Assembly: GCF_016901695.1 (NCBI RefSeq)
Contig: NZ_JACJKS010000002.1
Span: 62,001 to 126,000, forward strand
Direction: 5' to 3'
Length of the DNA stretch: 64,000 nucleotides
From: Mordavella massiliensis
GTDB taxonomy: Bacteria > Bacillota > Clostridia > Lachnospirales > Lachnospiraceae
Positions within the stretch are counted from its first letter, which is position 1, and the number at the start of each line of letters is the position of its first letter. Position numbers and translations under genes: made by a program. Below the pieces are notes generated by a model that was given only the letters and a program-made list of their open reading frames with translations, was not told the origin of the DNA and ran no database searches. Shown here in pieces: positions 35,728-44,599 of the stretch.

Positions 35728-37332
35728 ATGCCGGATTTGACAAAGCAGATGAAAGAGGAGATCAGAAGGCGCCGGACCTTCGCCATCATATCCCACCCGG
35801 ATGCGGGTAAGACGACGCTGACTGAGAAGTTCCTCCTGTACGGGGGCGCCATCAACCAGGCGGGGAGCGTGAAAGGAAAAGCAACCGCGAAGCACGCGGT
35901 GTCGGACTGGATGGAGATCGAGAAGGAGAGAGGAATCTCCGTTACATCTTCGGTCCTGCAGTTTGAGTACGACGGGTACTGCATCAACATCCTGGACACG
36001 CCCGGGCACCAGGATTTCTCGGAGGATACGTACCGGACGCTGATGGCGGCCGACTCGGCCGTGATGGTGATCGACGCCTCCAAGGGCGTGGAGGCCCAGA
36101 CAAGAAAGCTGTTCAAAGTCTGTACCATGCGCCACATCCCCATCTTTACCTTTATCAACAAGATGGACCGGGAGGCCATGGACACCTTTGAACTGCTGGA
36201 CGATATTGAGAACGAGCTCGGCATTGCCACCTGCCCCGTCAACTGGCCCATCGGCTCCGGCAAGAGCTTTAAGGGCGTCTATGACCGCGCGAAGCGGGAG
36301 GTGGAGCTGTTCTCGGATACAAAGAAGGGGACGACACAGGGAGCGGTCAAGAAAGTAAAGATCGACGATCCGGAAATCACCTGGCTCATCGACGAGAACC
36401 AGAGGCAGCAGCTTGAGGAGGAGATCGAGCTTCAGGACGGCGCGGGCGCCGCGTTCGACCAGGAGCTTGTCAGCCGGGGCGAGCTGTCCCCTGTCTTCTT
36501 CGGGTCCGCCCTGACGAACTTCGGAGTGGAGACGTTCCTGCAGCACTTCCTTGCCATGACCTCGTCGCCCCTTCCGAGAAAGGCAGACAAAGGGGAGGTC
36601 GATCCCATGGAGGAGCCGGATTTCTCCGCCTTTGTCTTTAAGATCCAGGCAAACATGAACAAGGCCCACCGGGACCGGATCGCCTTCATGCGCATCTGTT
36701 CCGGCAAGTTTGAGGCCGGCATGGAGGTCAGCCACATCCAGGGCGGGAAGAAGGTGCGCCTCTCCCAGCCCCAGCAGATGATGGCGAGCGAGAGGAAGAT
36801 CATTGAGAACGCCTATGCGGGCGATATCATCGGCGTGTTCGATCCGGGCATCTTCTCCATCGGGGACACGCTGACGGCGTCCTCAGAAAAGTTTGCCTTT
36901 GAGGGCATTCCCACCTTTGCGCCGGAGCATTTTGCCCGGGTCCGCCAGGTGGACACAATGAAGAGGAAGCAGTTCATCAAGGGCATCAGCCAGATCGCCC
37001 AGGAGGGCGCCATCCAGATCTTCCAGGAGTACAACACCGGCATGGAGGAGATCATCGTCGGCGTGGTGGGCGTCCTGCAGTTCGACGTGCTCAAATACCG
37101 GCTGGAGAACGAATACAAGGTGGAGATCCGGCTGGATCCGCTGCCCTATGAATACATCCGCTGGATTGAAAACGAGGAGATCGATCTGGACCGCCTGTCC
37201 GGAACTTCCGATATGAAGAAGATCCGGGATCTCAAGGACCGCCCGCTGCTCCTCTTCGTGAACGAGTGGAGCATCCGCATGACCGAGGAGCGCAACGAGG
37301 GCCTTGTGCTGGCCGAGTTCGGCCGGTCATAG
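35728..37332 (+). CDS. prfC: Peptide chain release factor 3
   Basis: A 534-residue translational GTPase that recycles RF1/RF2. The G domain has SHPDAGKTTLTE (~22-33), DTPGHQDFSEDTYR, NKMDRE; the ERGISVTSSVLQFEY switch region is RF3-specific. Length matches E. coli RF3. An AGAGGAGAG site precedes the ATG. It is monocistronic; no clear terminator follows before the next promoter. Confidence 0.96.
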   Translation: MPDLTKQMKEEIRRRRTFAIISHPDAGKTTLTEKFLLYGGAINQAGSVKGKATAKHAVSDWMEIEKERGISVTSSVLQFEYDGYCINILDTPGHQDFSEDTYRTLMAADSAVMVIDASKGVEAQTRKLFKVCTMRHIPIFTFINKMDREAMDTFELLDDIENELGIATCPVNWPIGSGKSFKGVYDRAKREVELFSDTKKGTTQGAVKKVKIDDPEITWLIDENQRQQLEEEIELQDGAGAAFDQELVSRGELSPVFFGSALTNFGVETFLQHFLAMTSSPLPRKADKGEVDPMEEPDFSAFVFKIQANMNKAHRDRIAFMRICSGKFEAGMEVSHIQGGKKVRLSQPQQMMASERKIIENAYAGDIIGVFDPGIFSIGDTLTASSEKFAFEGIPTFAPEHFARVRQVDTMKRKQFIKGISQIAQEGAIQIFQEYNTGMEEIIVGVVGVLQFDVLKYRLENEYKVEIRLDPLPYEYIRWIENEEIDLDRLSGTSDMKKIRDLKDRPLLLFVNEWSIRMTEERNEGLVLAEFGRS

Positions 37333-37349
37333 GAATGTCCCCGAAAGTG

Positions 37350-37378
37350 TTGGCATTTGTATATTAATTTGTTATAAT
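37350..37378 (+). promoter_or_regulatory. Promoter of the Asp23-nusB-recN cluster
   Basis: TTGGCA (37350-37355), 17-base spacer, TATAAT (37373-37378). Confidence 0.85.
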
Positions 37379-37423
37379 GTGTATTATGATAGCATGAGTT
37401 CATGTAGTTTGGAGGACAGTCTT

Positions 37424-37807
37424 ATGGGAAAAGAAGAGAGAAATACCTATACAATAAAAGAGGATGAGAACCTCGGTGAAGTCAAGATCGCGGACGAGGT
37501 TGTCGCCATCATCGCCGGCCTCGCGGCCATGGAAGTGGAGGGCGTGGCATCCATGTCCGGCAACGCCACGAAGGAGCTGATCAGCAAGCTCGGCATGAAG
37601 TCCCTCTCCAAGGGCGTGAAGGTGGATGTGCTGGAGGGGATCGTCACCGTATCCCTGAAGCTGAACCTGAAGTACGGTTACAATGTGATGGAGATCTGCC
37701 AGAAGGTGCAGGAGAAAGTGAAAGCTTCCATCGAAAATATGACAGGTCTGACGGTGGCGGATGTGAATATCCGGATCGCAGGCGTGGATGTCCCGGAGGA
37801 AGCGTAA
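37424..37807 (+). CDS. Asp23/Gls24 family envelope stress protein
   Basis: A 127-residue Asp23/Gls24 protein (GEVKIADEVVAIIAGLAAMEVEGVASM divided over the conserved N-terminal block, then VTVSLKLNLKYGYNV and ADVNIRIAGVDV). Members associate with membrane anchors such as AmaP and respond to envelope stress. In Clostridia one copy commonly sits just before nusB, as here. GGAGGA lies 7 bases before the ATG. It is the first gene of the nusB-recN operon. Confidence 0.92.
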   Translation: MGKEERNTYTIKEDENLGEVKIADEVVAIIAGLAAMEVEGVASMSGNATKELISKLGMKSLSKGVKVDVLEGIVTVSLKLNLKYGYNVMEICQKVQEKVKASIENMTGLTVADVNIRIAGVDVPEEA

Positions 37808-38206
37808 GTGAAGAGATCAGAAGCGAGGGAACATATATTTAAGATGGTGTTCGGGCTGGAGTTCAACGGCGCCGGCGAACTCCCCCAGCAGCTGGAGCTC
37901 TATTTTGAGCAGCTCGGCGAGGCGGACGAAAAGGACCGGACATACATCGAGGATAAGGCCCGCGCCGTGGCGGAGCACCGGGAGGAGATCGACGCCCTGA
38001 TCGACGCGCACACGACCGGTTGGAAGACGACGCGCATGGCCAAGGTGGACCTTACGATCCTGCGCCTGGCTGTCTATGAGATGAAGTGGGATGAGGACGT
38101 CCCGGTCTCTGTCGCCATCAACGAGGCGGTCGAGCTGGCGAAGCGGTTCGGCGGCGATGAGAGCCCGTCCTTTGTGAACGGCGTCCTTGCCAGGATCGCT
38201 GACTGA
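37808..38206 (+). CDS. nusB: Transcription antitermination factor NusB
   Basis: A 132-residue all-helical protein (KRSEAREHIFKMVFG, KVDLTILRLAVYEM, VSVAINEAVELAKRFG). With NusE it promotes rRNA antitermination by binding boxA. It uses a GTG start immediately after the previous stop, with GGAGGA 8 bases upstream. Confidence 0.95.
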   Translation: MKRSEAREHIFKMVFGLEFNGAGELPQQLELYFEQLGEADEKDRTYIEDKARAVAEHREEIDALIDAHTTGWKTTRMAKVDLTILRLAVYEMKWDEDVPVSVAINEAVELAKRFGGDESPSFVNGVLARIAD

Positions 38207-38230
38207 CACGGAAGGTGAGCGTGGAAGATC

Positions 38231-39463
38231 ATGGCGGGAAATGTGTATACAGTCAGACAGGTAAATGCATATATCAGGAATATGTTTGCCCAGGATTTCA
38301 TGCTGAACCGTATCTACGTCAGGGGTGAGGTATCGAACTGTAAATACCACACATCGGGTCATATATATTTTTCATTGAAGGATGAGTCCGGAACGATCGC
38401 CTGCGTCATGTTCGCAGGCCAGCGTGGTGGGCTCTCTTTTCGTATGGCGGAGGGGCAGCAGGTGATCGTCCTCGGCTCCGTGAGCGTGTATGAGCGCGGC
38501 GGGACCTATCAGCTCTACGCCAAACAGATCCGTCTGGACGGGGAGGGGGTTCTCTACGAGAGATTCCAGGCCCTGAAGAAGGAGCTGGAGGAGATGGGCA
38601 TGTTTGCCCCGGACTACAAGAAGCCGATCCCCCGGTTCGCCATGCGGGTCGGCGTGGTGACCGCTTCCACGGGAGCCGCGGTGCGGGACATCATGAATAT
38701 CAGCAGGCGCAGGAACCCGTATGTGCAGCTTGTGCTCTGCCCGGCGCAGGTGCAGGGCGAGGGCGCGAAGGAGAGCATCGTGCGGGGGATCCGCGCGCTG
38801 GAGCGTGCCGGCGTGGATGTGATGATCGTGGGACGCGGGGGCGGATCCATCGAGGATCTGTGGGCGTTCAACGAGGAGGAAGTGGCCCGGGCGATCTTCG
38901 ACTGCACGGTGCCGGTGATCTCGGCAGTGGGCCACGAGACGGACACGACCATTGCGGACTATGTGGCGGACCTGCGGGCGCCCACCCCCTCTGCAGCCGC
39001 GGAGCTGGCCGTGTGGGATCTGCGTCTCTTTGACCAGCATCTGCGGGAGTGCGCGCTTAAGATGAACCGGCAGATGGACAGGCTTTTACAGGTGAACCGG
39101 CTGCTTGTCCAGAAGTATGAGACGAGGCTTGCCTACCTCCATCCGGAGAGCAAGCTGCGGGAGAGAAAGCAGATGCTGGCGGAGCTGGAGGACGCCATGC
39201 GCCGGGCCATGGGGCAGAAGGTCCGGAACGCGAGGCAGGCCCTGGCCCTTAGTATTGAGAAGATGCGCGGCCTGTCGCCGGCGGGCAAGCTGAACCAGGG
39301 CTGGGCCTACGTGGAGAGAGAAAAGGACGGGGCGCCCGAGGCGGTCCGGAGCATCCGGCAGGCAAAAACAGACGAGGAATTACGGATCTATGTGGCGGAC
39401 GGCGTGATCCGCGCGAAGGTCCTTGAGACAGACCGGGAAGGAGGAGCAGCATGGCAGAGATAA
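38231..39463 (+). CDS. xseA: Exodeoxyribonuclease VII large subunit
   Basis: A 410-residue protein: N-terminal OB fold (YVRGEVSNCKYHTSGHIYFSL divided over strands 1-3), catalytic domain with VTASTGAAVRDI, GRGGGSIEDLWAFNEE and SAVGHETDTTIADYVAD, then a helical coiled region. With XseB it forms a single-strand-specific exonuclease. It overlaps xseB by 13 bases. Confidence 0.96.
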   Translation: MAGNVYTVRQVNAYIRNMFAQDFMLNRIYVRGEVSNCKYHTSGHIYFSLKDESGTIACVMFAGQRGGLSFRMAEGQQVIVLGSVSVYERGGTYQLYAKQIRLDGEGVLYERFQALKKELEEMGMFAPDYKKPIPRFAMRVGVVTASTGAAVRDIMNISRRRNPYVQLVLCPAQVQGEGAKESIVRGIRALERAGVDVMIVGRGGGSIEDLWAFNEEEVARAIFDCTVPVISAVGHETDTTIADYVADLRAPTPSAAAELAVWDLRLFDQHLRECALKMNRQMDRLLQVNRLLVQKYETRLAYLHPESKLRERKQMLAELEDAMRRAMGQKVRNARQALALSIEKMRGLSPAGKLNQGWAYVEREKDGAPEAVRSIRQAKTDEELRIYVADGVIRAKVLETDREGGAAWQR

Positions 39464-39696
39464 AGACAGGGCAGACGGAAGAAGCGGTCCGGGAGGAGAA
39501 GACGCTGGAACAGCTTTTCGGGGAGCTTGAGCAGGTCACGGCTGCCCTGGAGCAGGAGAATTCCCTGGAGGAATCCTTCAGACTGTACCACAGGGGCATG
39601 GATATGCTGAAGGAGTGCAGTGACAGGATCGACCGGGTGGAGAAGGAGATACAGGTTCTGGATGACAAAGGAGACATACATGAGCTGCAGGAATGA
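39451..39696 (+). CDS. xseB: Exodeoxyribonuclease VII small subunit
   Basis: An 81-residue helical protein with the conserved core LEQVTAALEQENSLEESFRL (20 residues, ~26-45). GGAAGGAGGA precedes the ATG inside xseA. It is coupled to xseA and overlaps the next gene's start by 17 bases. Confidence 0.94.
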   Translation: MAEIKTGQTEEAVREEKTLEQLFGELEQVTAALEQENSLEESFRLYHRGMDMLKECSDRIDRVEKEIQVLDDKGDIHELQE

Positions 39697-40603
39697 AAAG
39701 AAGGACTGGGAAGTGGAGTTTGAGAGGGAAAGACAGGAGAAGACCGCCGGGATCGAGGAGATCCTGCGCGCATATCTCCCGGAGAAACAGGGACAGCAGA
39801 GGCTGATCATGGAGGCCATGGAGTACAGCCTGCTGGCCGGCGGCAAGCGGCTGCGCCCCATGCTGATGCAGGAGACATACGCCCTGTTCGGCGGCAGGGA
39901 GAAGGTGGTGGAGCCCTTTATGGCCGCCATCGAGATGATCCATACCTACTCCCTCGTCCATGACGACCTCCCGGCCATGGATAACGACGACTACCGGCGC
40001 GGCAGGAGGACGACCCACGTGGTCTACGGGGAGGACATGGGTATCCTGGCAGGGGACGCGCTCCTCAATTACGCGTTCGAGACGGCCACTCTTGCCTTTG
40101 AGCAGTATCCGGACAGAGCCCTCCTCATCGGGAAGGCGCTGCGGATCCTGGCGGTGAAAGCGGGCATCTACGGGATGATCGGCGGCCAGGTGGTGGATGT
40201 GAAGGAGACGGGACACGCAGTCTCCAGGGAAGTGCTGGATTTTATCTACGAGCTGAAGACAGGGGCCCTCATCGAGAGCTCCATGATGATCGGGGCCGTC
40301 CTGGCAGGGGCCTCCGATGCGGAGGTGGAGAAGGTGGAGAAGATCGCGTCCGCGGTCGGCTTTGCCTTCCAGGTGCAGGACGACATACTGGACGTGACGG
40401 GCACAAGCGATGTGCTCGGTAAACCGGTGCACAGTGATGAGAAGAACGAGAAGAGTACCTACGTGACCCTGACAGGCCTTGCGGAGGCCTCCAGGATCGT
40501 GGAGGATGCATCCCGCGAGGCGATCCGGCTCCTCGCGGAGCTCCCGGGGGATAACCCGTATCTCTCCCGGCTGCTGGAGAAGCTGATCCACCGGGAAAAA
40601 TAA
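39680..40603 (+). CDS. ispA: Farnesyl/geranylgeranyl diphosphate synthase
   Basis: A 307-residue all-helical prenyltransferase. The first Asp-rich motif is DDLPAMDNDD (~95) and the second DDILD (~234); GGKRLRP lies near the N-terminus. It condenses IPP with DMAPP/GPP to give C15 (or C20) diphosphates. The ATG at 39680 has AAAGGAGA 6 bases upstream and overlaps the xseB end; this start gives the family N-terminus. The gene is followed directly by dxs, a standard isoprenoid pairing. Confidence 0.94.
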   Translation: MSCRNEKKDWEVEFERERQEKTAGIEEILRAYLPEKQGQQRLIMEAMEYSLLAGGKRLRPMLMQETYALFGGREKVVEPFMAAIEMIHTYSLVHDDLPAMDNDDYRRGRRTTHVVYGEDMGILAGDALLNYAFETATLAFEQYPDRALLIGKALRILAVKAGIYGMIGGQVVDVKETGHAVSREVLDFIYELKTGALIESSMMIGAVLAGASDAEVEKVEKIASAVGFAFQVQDDILDVTGTSDVLGKPVHSDEKNEKSTYVTLTGLAEASRIVEDASREAIRLLAELPGDNPYLSRLLEKLIHREK

Positions 40604-40615
40604 GGAGCGGTGCAT

Positions 40616-42490
40616 ATGTTGTTGGATAAGATCGAAAGAGAAAATGATATAAAGAACCTGAAGGAGGAGGAGCTGGAGGAGCTGGCGCGGGAGATCCGGC
40701 AGTTCCTGATCGAGAAGATCAGCCGGACAGGCGGCCACCTGGCCTCCAACCTGGGCGTGGTGGAGCTCACCATCGCCATGCACCGGGTCTTCCATCTACC
40801 GGAGGACAAGATGATCTGGGATGTGGGGCACCAGTCCTACACCCACAAGATCCTGACAGGGCGCAGGGCCGGGTTTGACGGGCTGCGCAAGTACGGCGGC
40901 ATGAGCGGCTTCCCGAAGCGCAAGGAGAGCGACTGCGATGCCTTTGACACGGGCCACAGCTCCACCTCCATCTCCGCGGGCCTGGGCTACGTGAAAGCCC
41001 GCGATCTGCTGGGGGAGGACTACCATGTCATCTCCGTCATCGGCGACGGGGCCATGACCGGCGGCATGGCGTACGAGGCCCTCAACAACGCCGCGCAGAT
41101 CAAGACGAATTTTATCATTGTGCTCAACGACAACCACATGTCCATCTCCGAGAATGTGGGGGGCATGTCGGATTACCTGGCCAGGCTGCGGACAGCGGAC
41201 CTCTACACAGGGCTCAAGAAAGGCGTGACAAACACGCTCCACAAGATCCCGGTGGCGGGGGACTCCATCATCGAGCAGATCCGCAGGACAAAGAACAGCA
41301 TCAAGCAGCTCGTTGTGCCGGGCATGCTTTTTGAGGATATGGGCATCACGTATCTCGGCCCGGTCCCGGGCCATGACATCGGCATGCTGTGCCGCGCCCT
41401 GCGGGAGGCGAAGAAGGTGGAGGGGCCGGTCCTGCTCCACGTCCTGACCAGAAAGGGGAAGGGCTACGGTCCGGCGGAGGAAAACCCGGCCCGGTTCCAC
41501 GGCACAGGCCCCTTTGACATTGAGACAGGAGAGCCGGCGGCTGCGAAGGAGAAGGATTCCTACACGGATGTGTTCTCCAAAGTGATGTGCGACATCGGCA
41601 GGCGGAACCCGCATGTGGCGGTCATCACGGCTGCCATGGCGGACGGCACCGGGCTTTCGGAATTCCGGCGCCGGTTCCCGAAGCGCTTCTTCGATGTGGG
41701 GATCGCGGAAGGGCATGCGGTCACCTTTGCGGCCGGCCTTGCCGCGGGAGGGATCAAGCCCGTATTTGCCGTGTATTCCTCCTTCCTGCAGAGAGGATAT
41801 GACCAGATCATCCATGATGTGGGGCTGCAGAACCTGCCGGTTGTGTTCGCTGTGGACCGGGCCGGCCTTGTGGGAAGCGACGGGGAGACCCACCAGGGGA
41901 TCTTTGACCTGTCCTACCTGGGGAGCATCCCAAACATGACGGTGCTCTCGCCCAAGAACCGCTGGGAGCTGGCTGACATGCTCCGGTTTGCCGTGGAGGA
42001 GTGCGACGGCCCGGTGGCGGTCCGCTATCCAAGGGGGACAGCCTACGACGGCTACGAGTCCTTCCGTCCGCCAGTCCGTTACGGGAAGAGCGAGTATGTC
42101 TATGAGGAGGGGGATATCGCCCTTGTGAGCGTGGGCCATATGTTTGAGGAGGCTGTGAAGACCCGCCGCCTCATCCGGGAGACAGGATACGGCTGCAGCC
42201 TTGTCAACGCGCGGTTTGTCAAGCCCCTTGACACAGAGATGATCGGGGAGCTTGCAAAGAAGCACCGGCTTCTCGTGACCATTGAGGAAAACGTCCTCTG
42301 CGGCGGCTTTGGCGAGCAGGTGACAGAGTACGTCTCCTCCCGCGGCCTTCCGGTGAAAGTGCTCAATCTCGCCCTCCCGGACGACTACATCGAGCATGGG
42401 AGCGTGGACGTGCTGCGCAGGGAAGTGCTGCTGGACGCAGAGTCCATGACGAAGCGCATCATTACGGAATATATAGGAGACAGATCATGA
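40616..42490 (+). CDS. dxs: 1-deoxy-D-xylulose-5-phosphate synthase
   Basis: A 624-residue thiamine-diphosphate enzyme that starts the MEP pathway from pyruvate and glyceraldehyde 3-phosphate. Motifs: [32 protein letters not shown]/Mg site [15 protein letters not shown] (~143), and the transketolase pyrimidine and C-terminal domains ([20 protein letters not shown]). The ATG at 40616 has AAGGAG 8 bases upstream; a GTG two codons earlier is only 2 bases from the site. Confidence 0.96.
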   Translation: MLLDKIERENDIKNLKEEELEELAREIRQFLIEKISRTGGHLASNLGVVELTIAMHRVFHLPEDKMIWDVGHQSYTHKILTGRRAGFDGLRKYGGMSGFPKRKESDCDAFDTGHSSTSISAGLGYVKARDLLGEDYHVISVIGDGAMTGGMAYEALNNAAQIKTNFIIVLNDNHMSISENVGGMSDYLARLRTADLYTGLKKGVTNTLHKIPVAGDSIIEQIRRTKNSIKQLVVPGMLFEDMGITYLGPVPGHDIGMLCRALREAKKVEGPVLLHVLTRKGKGYGPAEENPARFHGTGPFDIETGEPAAAKEKDSYTDVFSKVMCDIGRRNPHVAVITAAMADGTGLSEFRRRFPKRFFDVGIAEGHAVTFAAGLAAGGIKPVFAVYSSFLQRGYDQIIHDVGLQNLPVVFAVDRAGLVGSDGETHQGIFDLSYLGSIPNMTVLSPKNRWELADMLRFAVEECDGPVAVRYPRGTAYDGYESFRPPVRYGKSEYVYEEGDIALVSVGHMFEEAVKTRRLIRETGYGCSLVNARFVKPLDTEMIGELAKKHRLLVTIEENVLCGGFGEQVTEYVSSRGLPVKVLNLALPDDYIEHGSVDVLRREVLLDAESMTKRIITEYIGDRS

Positions 42491-43296
42491 AAGAACGCCT
42501 GGATGTACTGCTTGTAAAGAGAAACCTGGCCGGGTCGCGGGAGAAGGCGAAGGCCATCATCATGTCCGGCATCGTCTATGTGGACGGACAGAAGGAAGAC
42601 AAGGCCGGCACGACCTTTTCCGATGACGTCAGCATCGAAGTCCGGGGACATACACTCCCCTACGTCAGCCGGGGCGGCCTGAAGCTGGAGAAGGCGATCC
42701 GGGAGTTTGACGTGTCCGTGGAGGGGAAGGTCTGCACCGATGTGGGATCCTCCACCGGCGGATTCACGGACTGCATGCTGCAGAACGGGGCAGTGAAAGT
42801 CTTTGCCATCGACGTGGGGAGAGGGCAGTTGGACTGGAAGCTGCGGCAGGACGAAAGAGTCGTCTGCATGGAAAAGACGAACATCCGCTATGTGAAGCCG
42901 GAGGATCTTGGAGAACCCATTGATTTTTCCTCCATCGACGTGTCTTTCATATCCCTGACAAAAGTGCTGGAGCCCATCCGCGACTATCTGCGGGACGAAG
43001 GGCAGATCGTAGCCCTCATCAAGCCCCAGTTTGAGGCGGGCCGGGAGAAGGTCGGCAAAAAAGGAGTCGTCCGGGATCCGGAAACCCATCTGGAAGTGAT
43101 CGGAAAAGTGATGGACTATGCCGTGTCCATCGGATTCAGGGTCCTGGATCTCACCTTTTCGCCGGTCAAAGGACCGGAGGGCAATATCGAGTATCTGGTC
43201 CAGCTGGAAAAATGCAGCCAGCAGGAAGCGGCAGCCGCGGATTCGATCTGTGCGCGGAACGTCGTGGCGGAAGCATTTGAGACATTGCGGGGGTAG
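42487..43296 (+). CDS. tlyA: TlyA family rRNA 2'-O-methyltransferase
   Basis: A 269-residue protein with an N-terminal S4 RNA-binding domain (ERLDVLLVKRNLAGSREKA) and an FtsJ-type methyltransferase fold with SAM motif DVGSSTGGFTD (~85) and LIKPQFEAGR. TlyA methylates 16S/23S rRNA cytidines in mycobacteria; the target here is not shown. It is coupled to dxs by ATGA overlap. Confidence 0.93.
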   Translation: MKERLDVLLVKRNLAGSREKAKAIIMSGIVYVDGQKEDKAGTTFSDDVSIEVRGHTLPYVSRGGLKLEKAIREFDVSVEGKVCTDVGSSTGGFTDCMLQNGAVKVFAIDVGRGQLDWKLRQDERVVCMEKTNIRYVKPEDLGEPIDFSSIDVSFISLTKVLEPIRDYLRDEGQIVALIKPQFEAGREKVGKKGVVRDPETHLEVIGKVMDYAVSIGFRVLDLTFSPVKGPEGNIEYLVQLEKCSQQEAAAADSICARNVVAEAFETLRG

Positions 43297-43299
43297 CTT

Positions 43300-44130
43300 A
43301 TGGAACGGTTTTACATTGTGACGAACGACGGAAAAGACAGGGACGGAGCCGTGACCCGGCAGATCTGCCGCCTGCTGGAGCAGGAGGGAAAGACGTGCAT
43401 CCTGGCCAGGAAAGACGCGGAGAAGAACATCATCCCCTCCTCGGTGCCGCAGGATGTGGACTGCGCCATTGTCATCGGCGGGGACGGAAGCCTCATCGAG
43501 GTGGCGAGGCTTCTGAAGAGCGAGGTGCCGATCCTGGGCGTCAATATGGGCACCCTGGGTTACCTGACGGAAGTGGAGCCATCCCGGATCGGGGAGGCGG
43601 TGAGCCGGATCCTGGCAGGAGACTTTGCCATAGAGGAGCGGATGATGCTGGAGGGCATTTTCCCGGGCGGAGAGCCGGATGTGGCGCTCAACGACATCGT
43701 GGTTTCCAGAAAGGGGGACCTGCGGCTCATCCGTTTCAACCTGTATGTGAACGGCGCTTTTCTGAACGCCTACGAGGCGGACGGGATCATCGTCTCCACG
43801 CCTACCGGATCCACGGCCTACAACCTGTCCGCAGGGGGGCCGGTGGTGGAGCCCACAGCCGAGCTGATGGTCATGACGCCTATCTGTTCCCACGCCCTCA
43901 ACACGAGCAGCATCGTCCTCTCGGCGGAGGATGAGATCGTGATCGAGATCGGGGAGGGGCGCAACGGGAAGGAGCAGGAGGTGTGCGTCGCCTTTGACGG
44001 GGCGGACACCGTGGTCCTGCGGACCGGCGACAGGGTTCGGATCCGCAAGTCCCGCCATGTGACCAGGCTCATCAAGCTGAACAAAGTCAGCTTTCTTGAA
44101 ATACTGCGCAGAAAAATGAAAGGGAATTAG
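43300..44130 (+). CDS. nadK: NAD kinase
   Basis: A 276-residue NAD kinase: GGDGSLIEVAR (~60), GVNMGTLGYLTEVE, the NE/D motif VALNDIVVSR and STPTGSTAYNLSAGGP. It makes NADP from NAD and ATP. The ATG is 3 bases after the tlyA stop, with only a G-rich upstream site. Confidence 0.96.
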   Translation: MERFYIVTNDGKDRDGAVTRQICRLLEQEGKTCILARKDAEKNIIPSSVPQDVDCAIVIGGDGSLIEVARLLKSEVPILGVNMGTLGYLTEVEPSRIGEAVSRILAGDFAIEERMMLEGIFPGGEPDVALNDIVVSRKGDLRLIRFNLYVNGAFLNAYEADGIIVSTPTGSTAYNLSAGGPVVEPTAELMVMTPICSHALNTSSIVLSAEDEIVIEIGEGRNGKEQEVCVAFDGADTVVLRTGDRVRIRKSRHVTRLIKLNKVSFLEILRRKMKGN

Positions 44131-44133
44131 ACT

Positions 44134-44583
44134 ATGAAGATCAACCGACACGCGAAGATAGTAGAACTGATCAACAAATACCATATCGAGACGCAGGAGG
44201 AACTTGCAGACTACCTGAACCGGGAGGGGTTTAAAGTGACCCAGGCCACGGTGTCCAGGGATATCCGGGACCTGAAGCTCACGAAGGTGCCGACGGACGA
44301 CGGGAAGCAGCGCTATGCCGTGCATCAGCAGGCGGAGACAAAGATGAGCGAGAAGTATATCCGTGTGCTCCGGGACGGGTTTGCATCCATGGACAAGGCG
44401 CAGAACATCCTCGTCATCAGGACTGTCGTAGGCATGGCAAACGCCGTGTGTGCCGCGCTGGACGCCATGGAGTGGAAGGAGATCATAGGAAGCGTCGCCG
44501 GGGATGACACGATCATCTGCGTGGTGCGAAGCGAGGAGGATACTGTGTCCGTCATGGACAAGATCAAGAAGATCGTCTCATAA
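44134..44583 (+). CDS. argR: Arginine repressor
   Basis: A 149-residue ArgR/AhrC: N-terminal winged helix (RHAKIVELINKYHIETQEEL, VTQATVSRDIRDLKL) and C-terminal arginine-binding hexamerisation domain (VGMANAVCAALD, GDDTIICVVRS). It controls arginine metabolism genes, none of which is in the window. AAGGGAA precedes the ATG. Its place before recN is conserved in Firmicutes. Confidence 0.96.
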   Translation: MKINRHAKIVELINKYHIETQEELADYLNREGFKVTQATVSRDIRDLKLTKVPTDDGKQRYAVHQQAETKMSEKYIRVLRDGFASMDKAQNILVIRTVVGMANAVCAALDAMEWKEIIGSVAGDDTIICVVRSEEDTVSVMDKIKKIVS

Positions 44584-44599
44584 AGGGACAGGAGGCTGT

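Noticed and set aside
42385-44325. A minus-strand open frame of ~646 codons opposite tlyA, nadK and argR.
   Set aside because: The plus strand has three clear conserved genes here; the antisense translation shows no family features.
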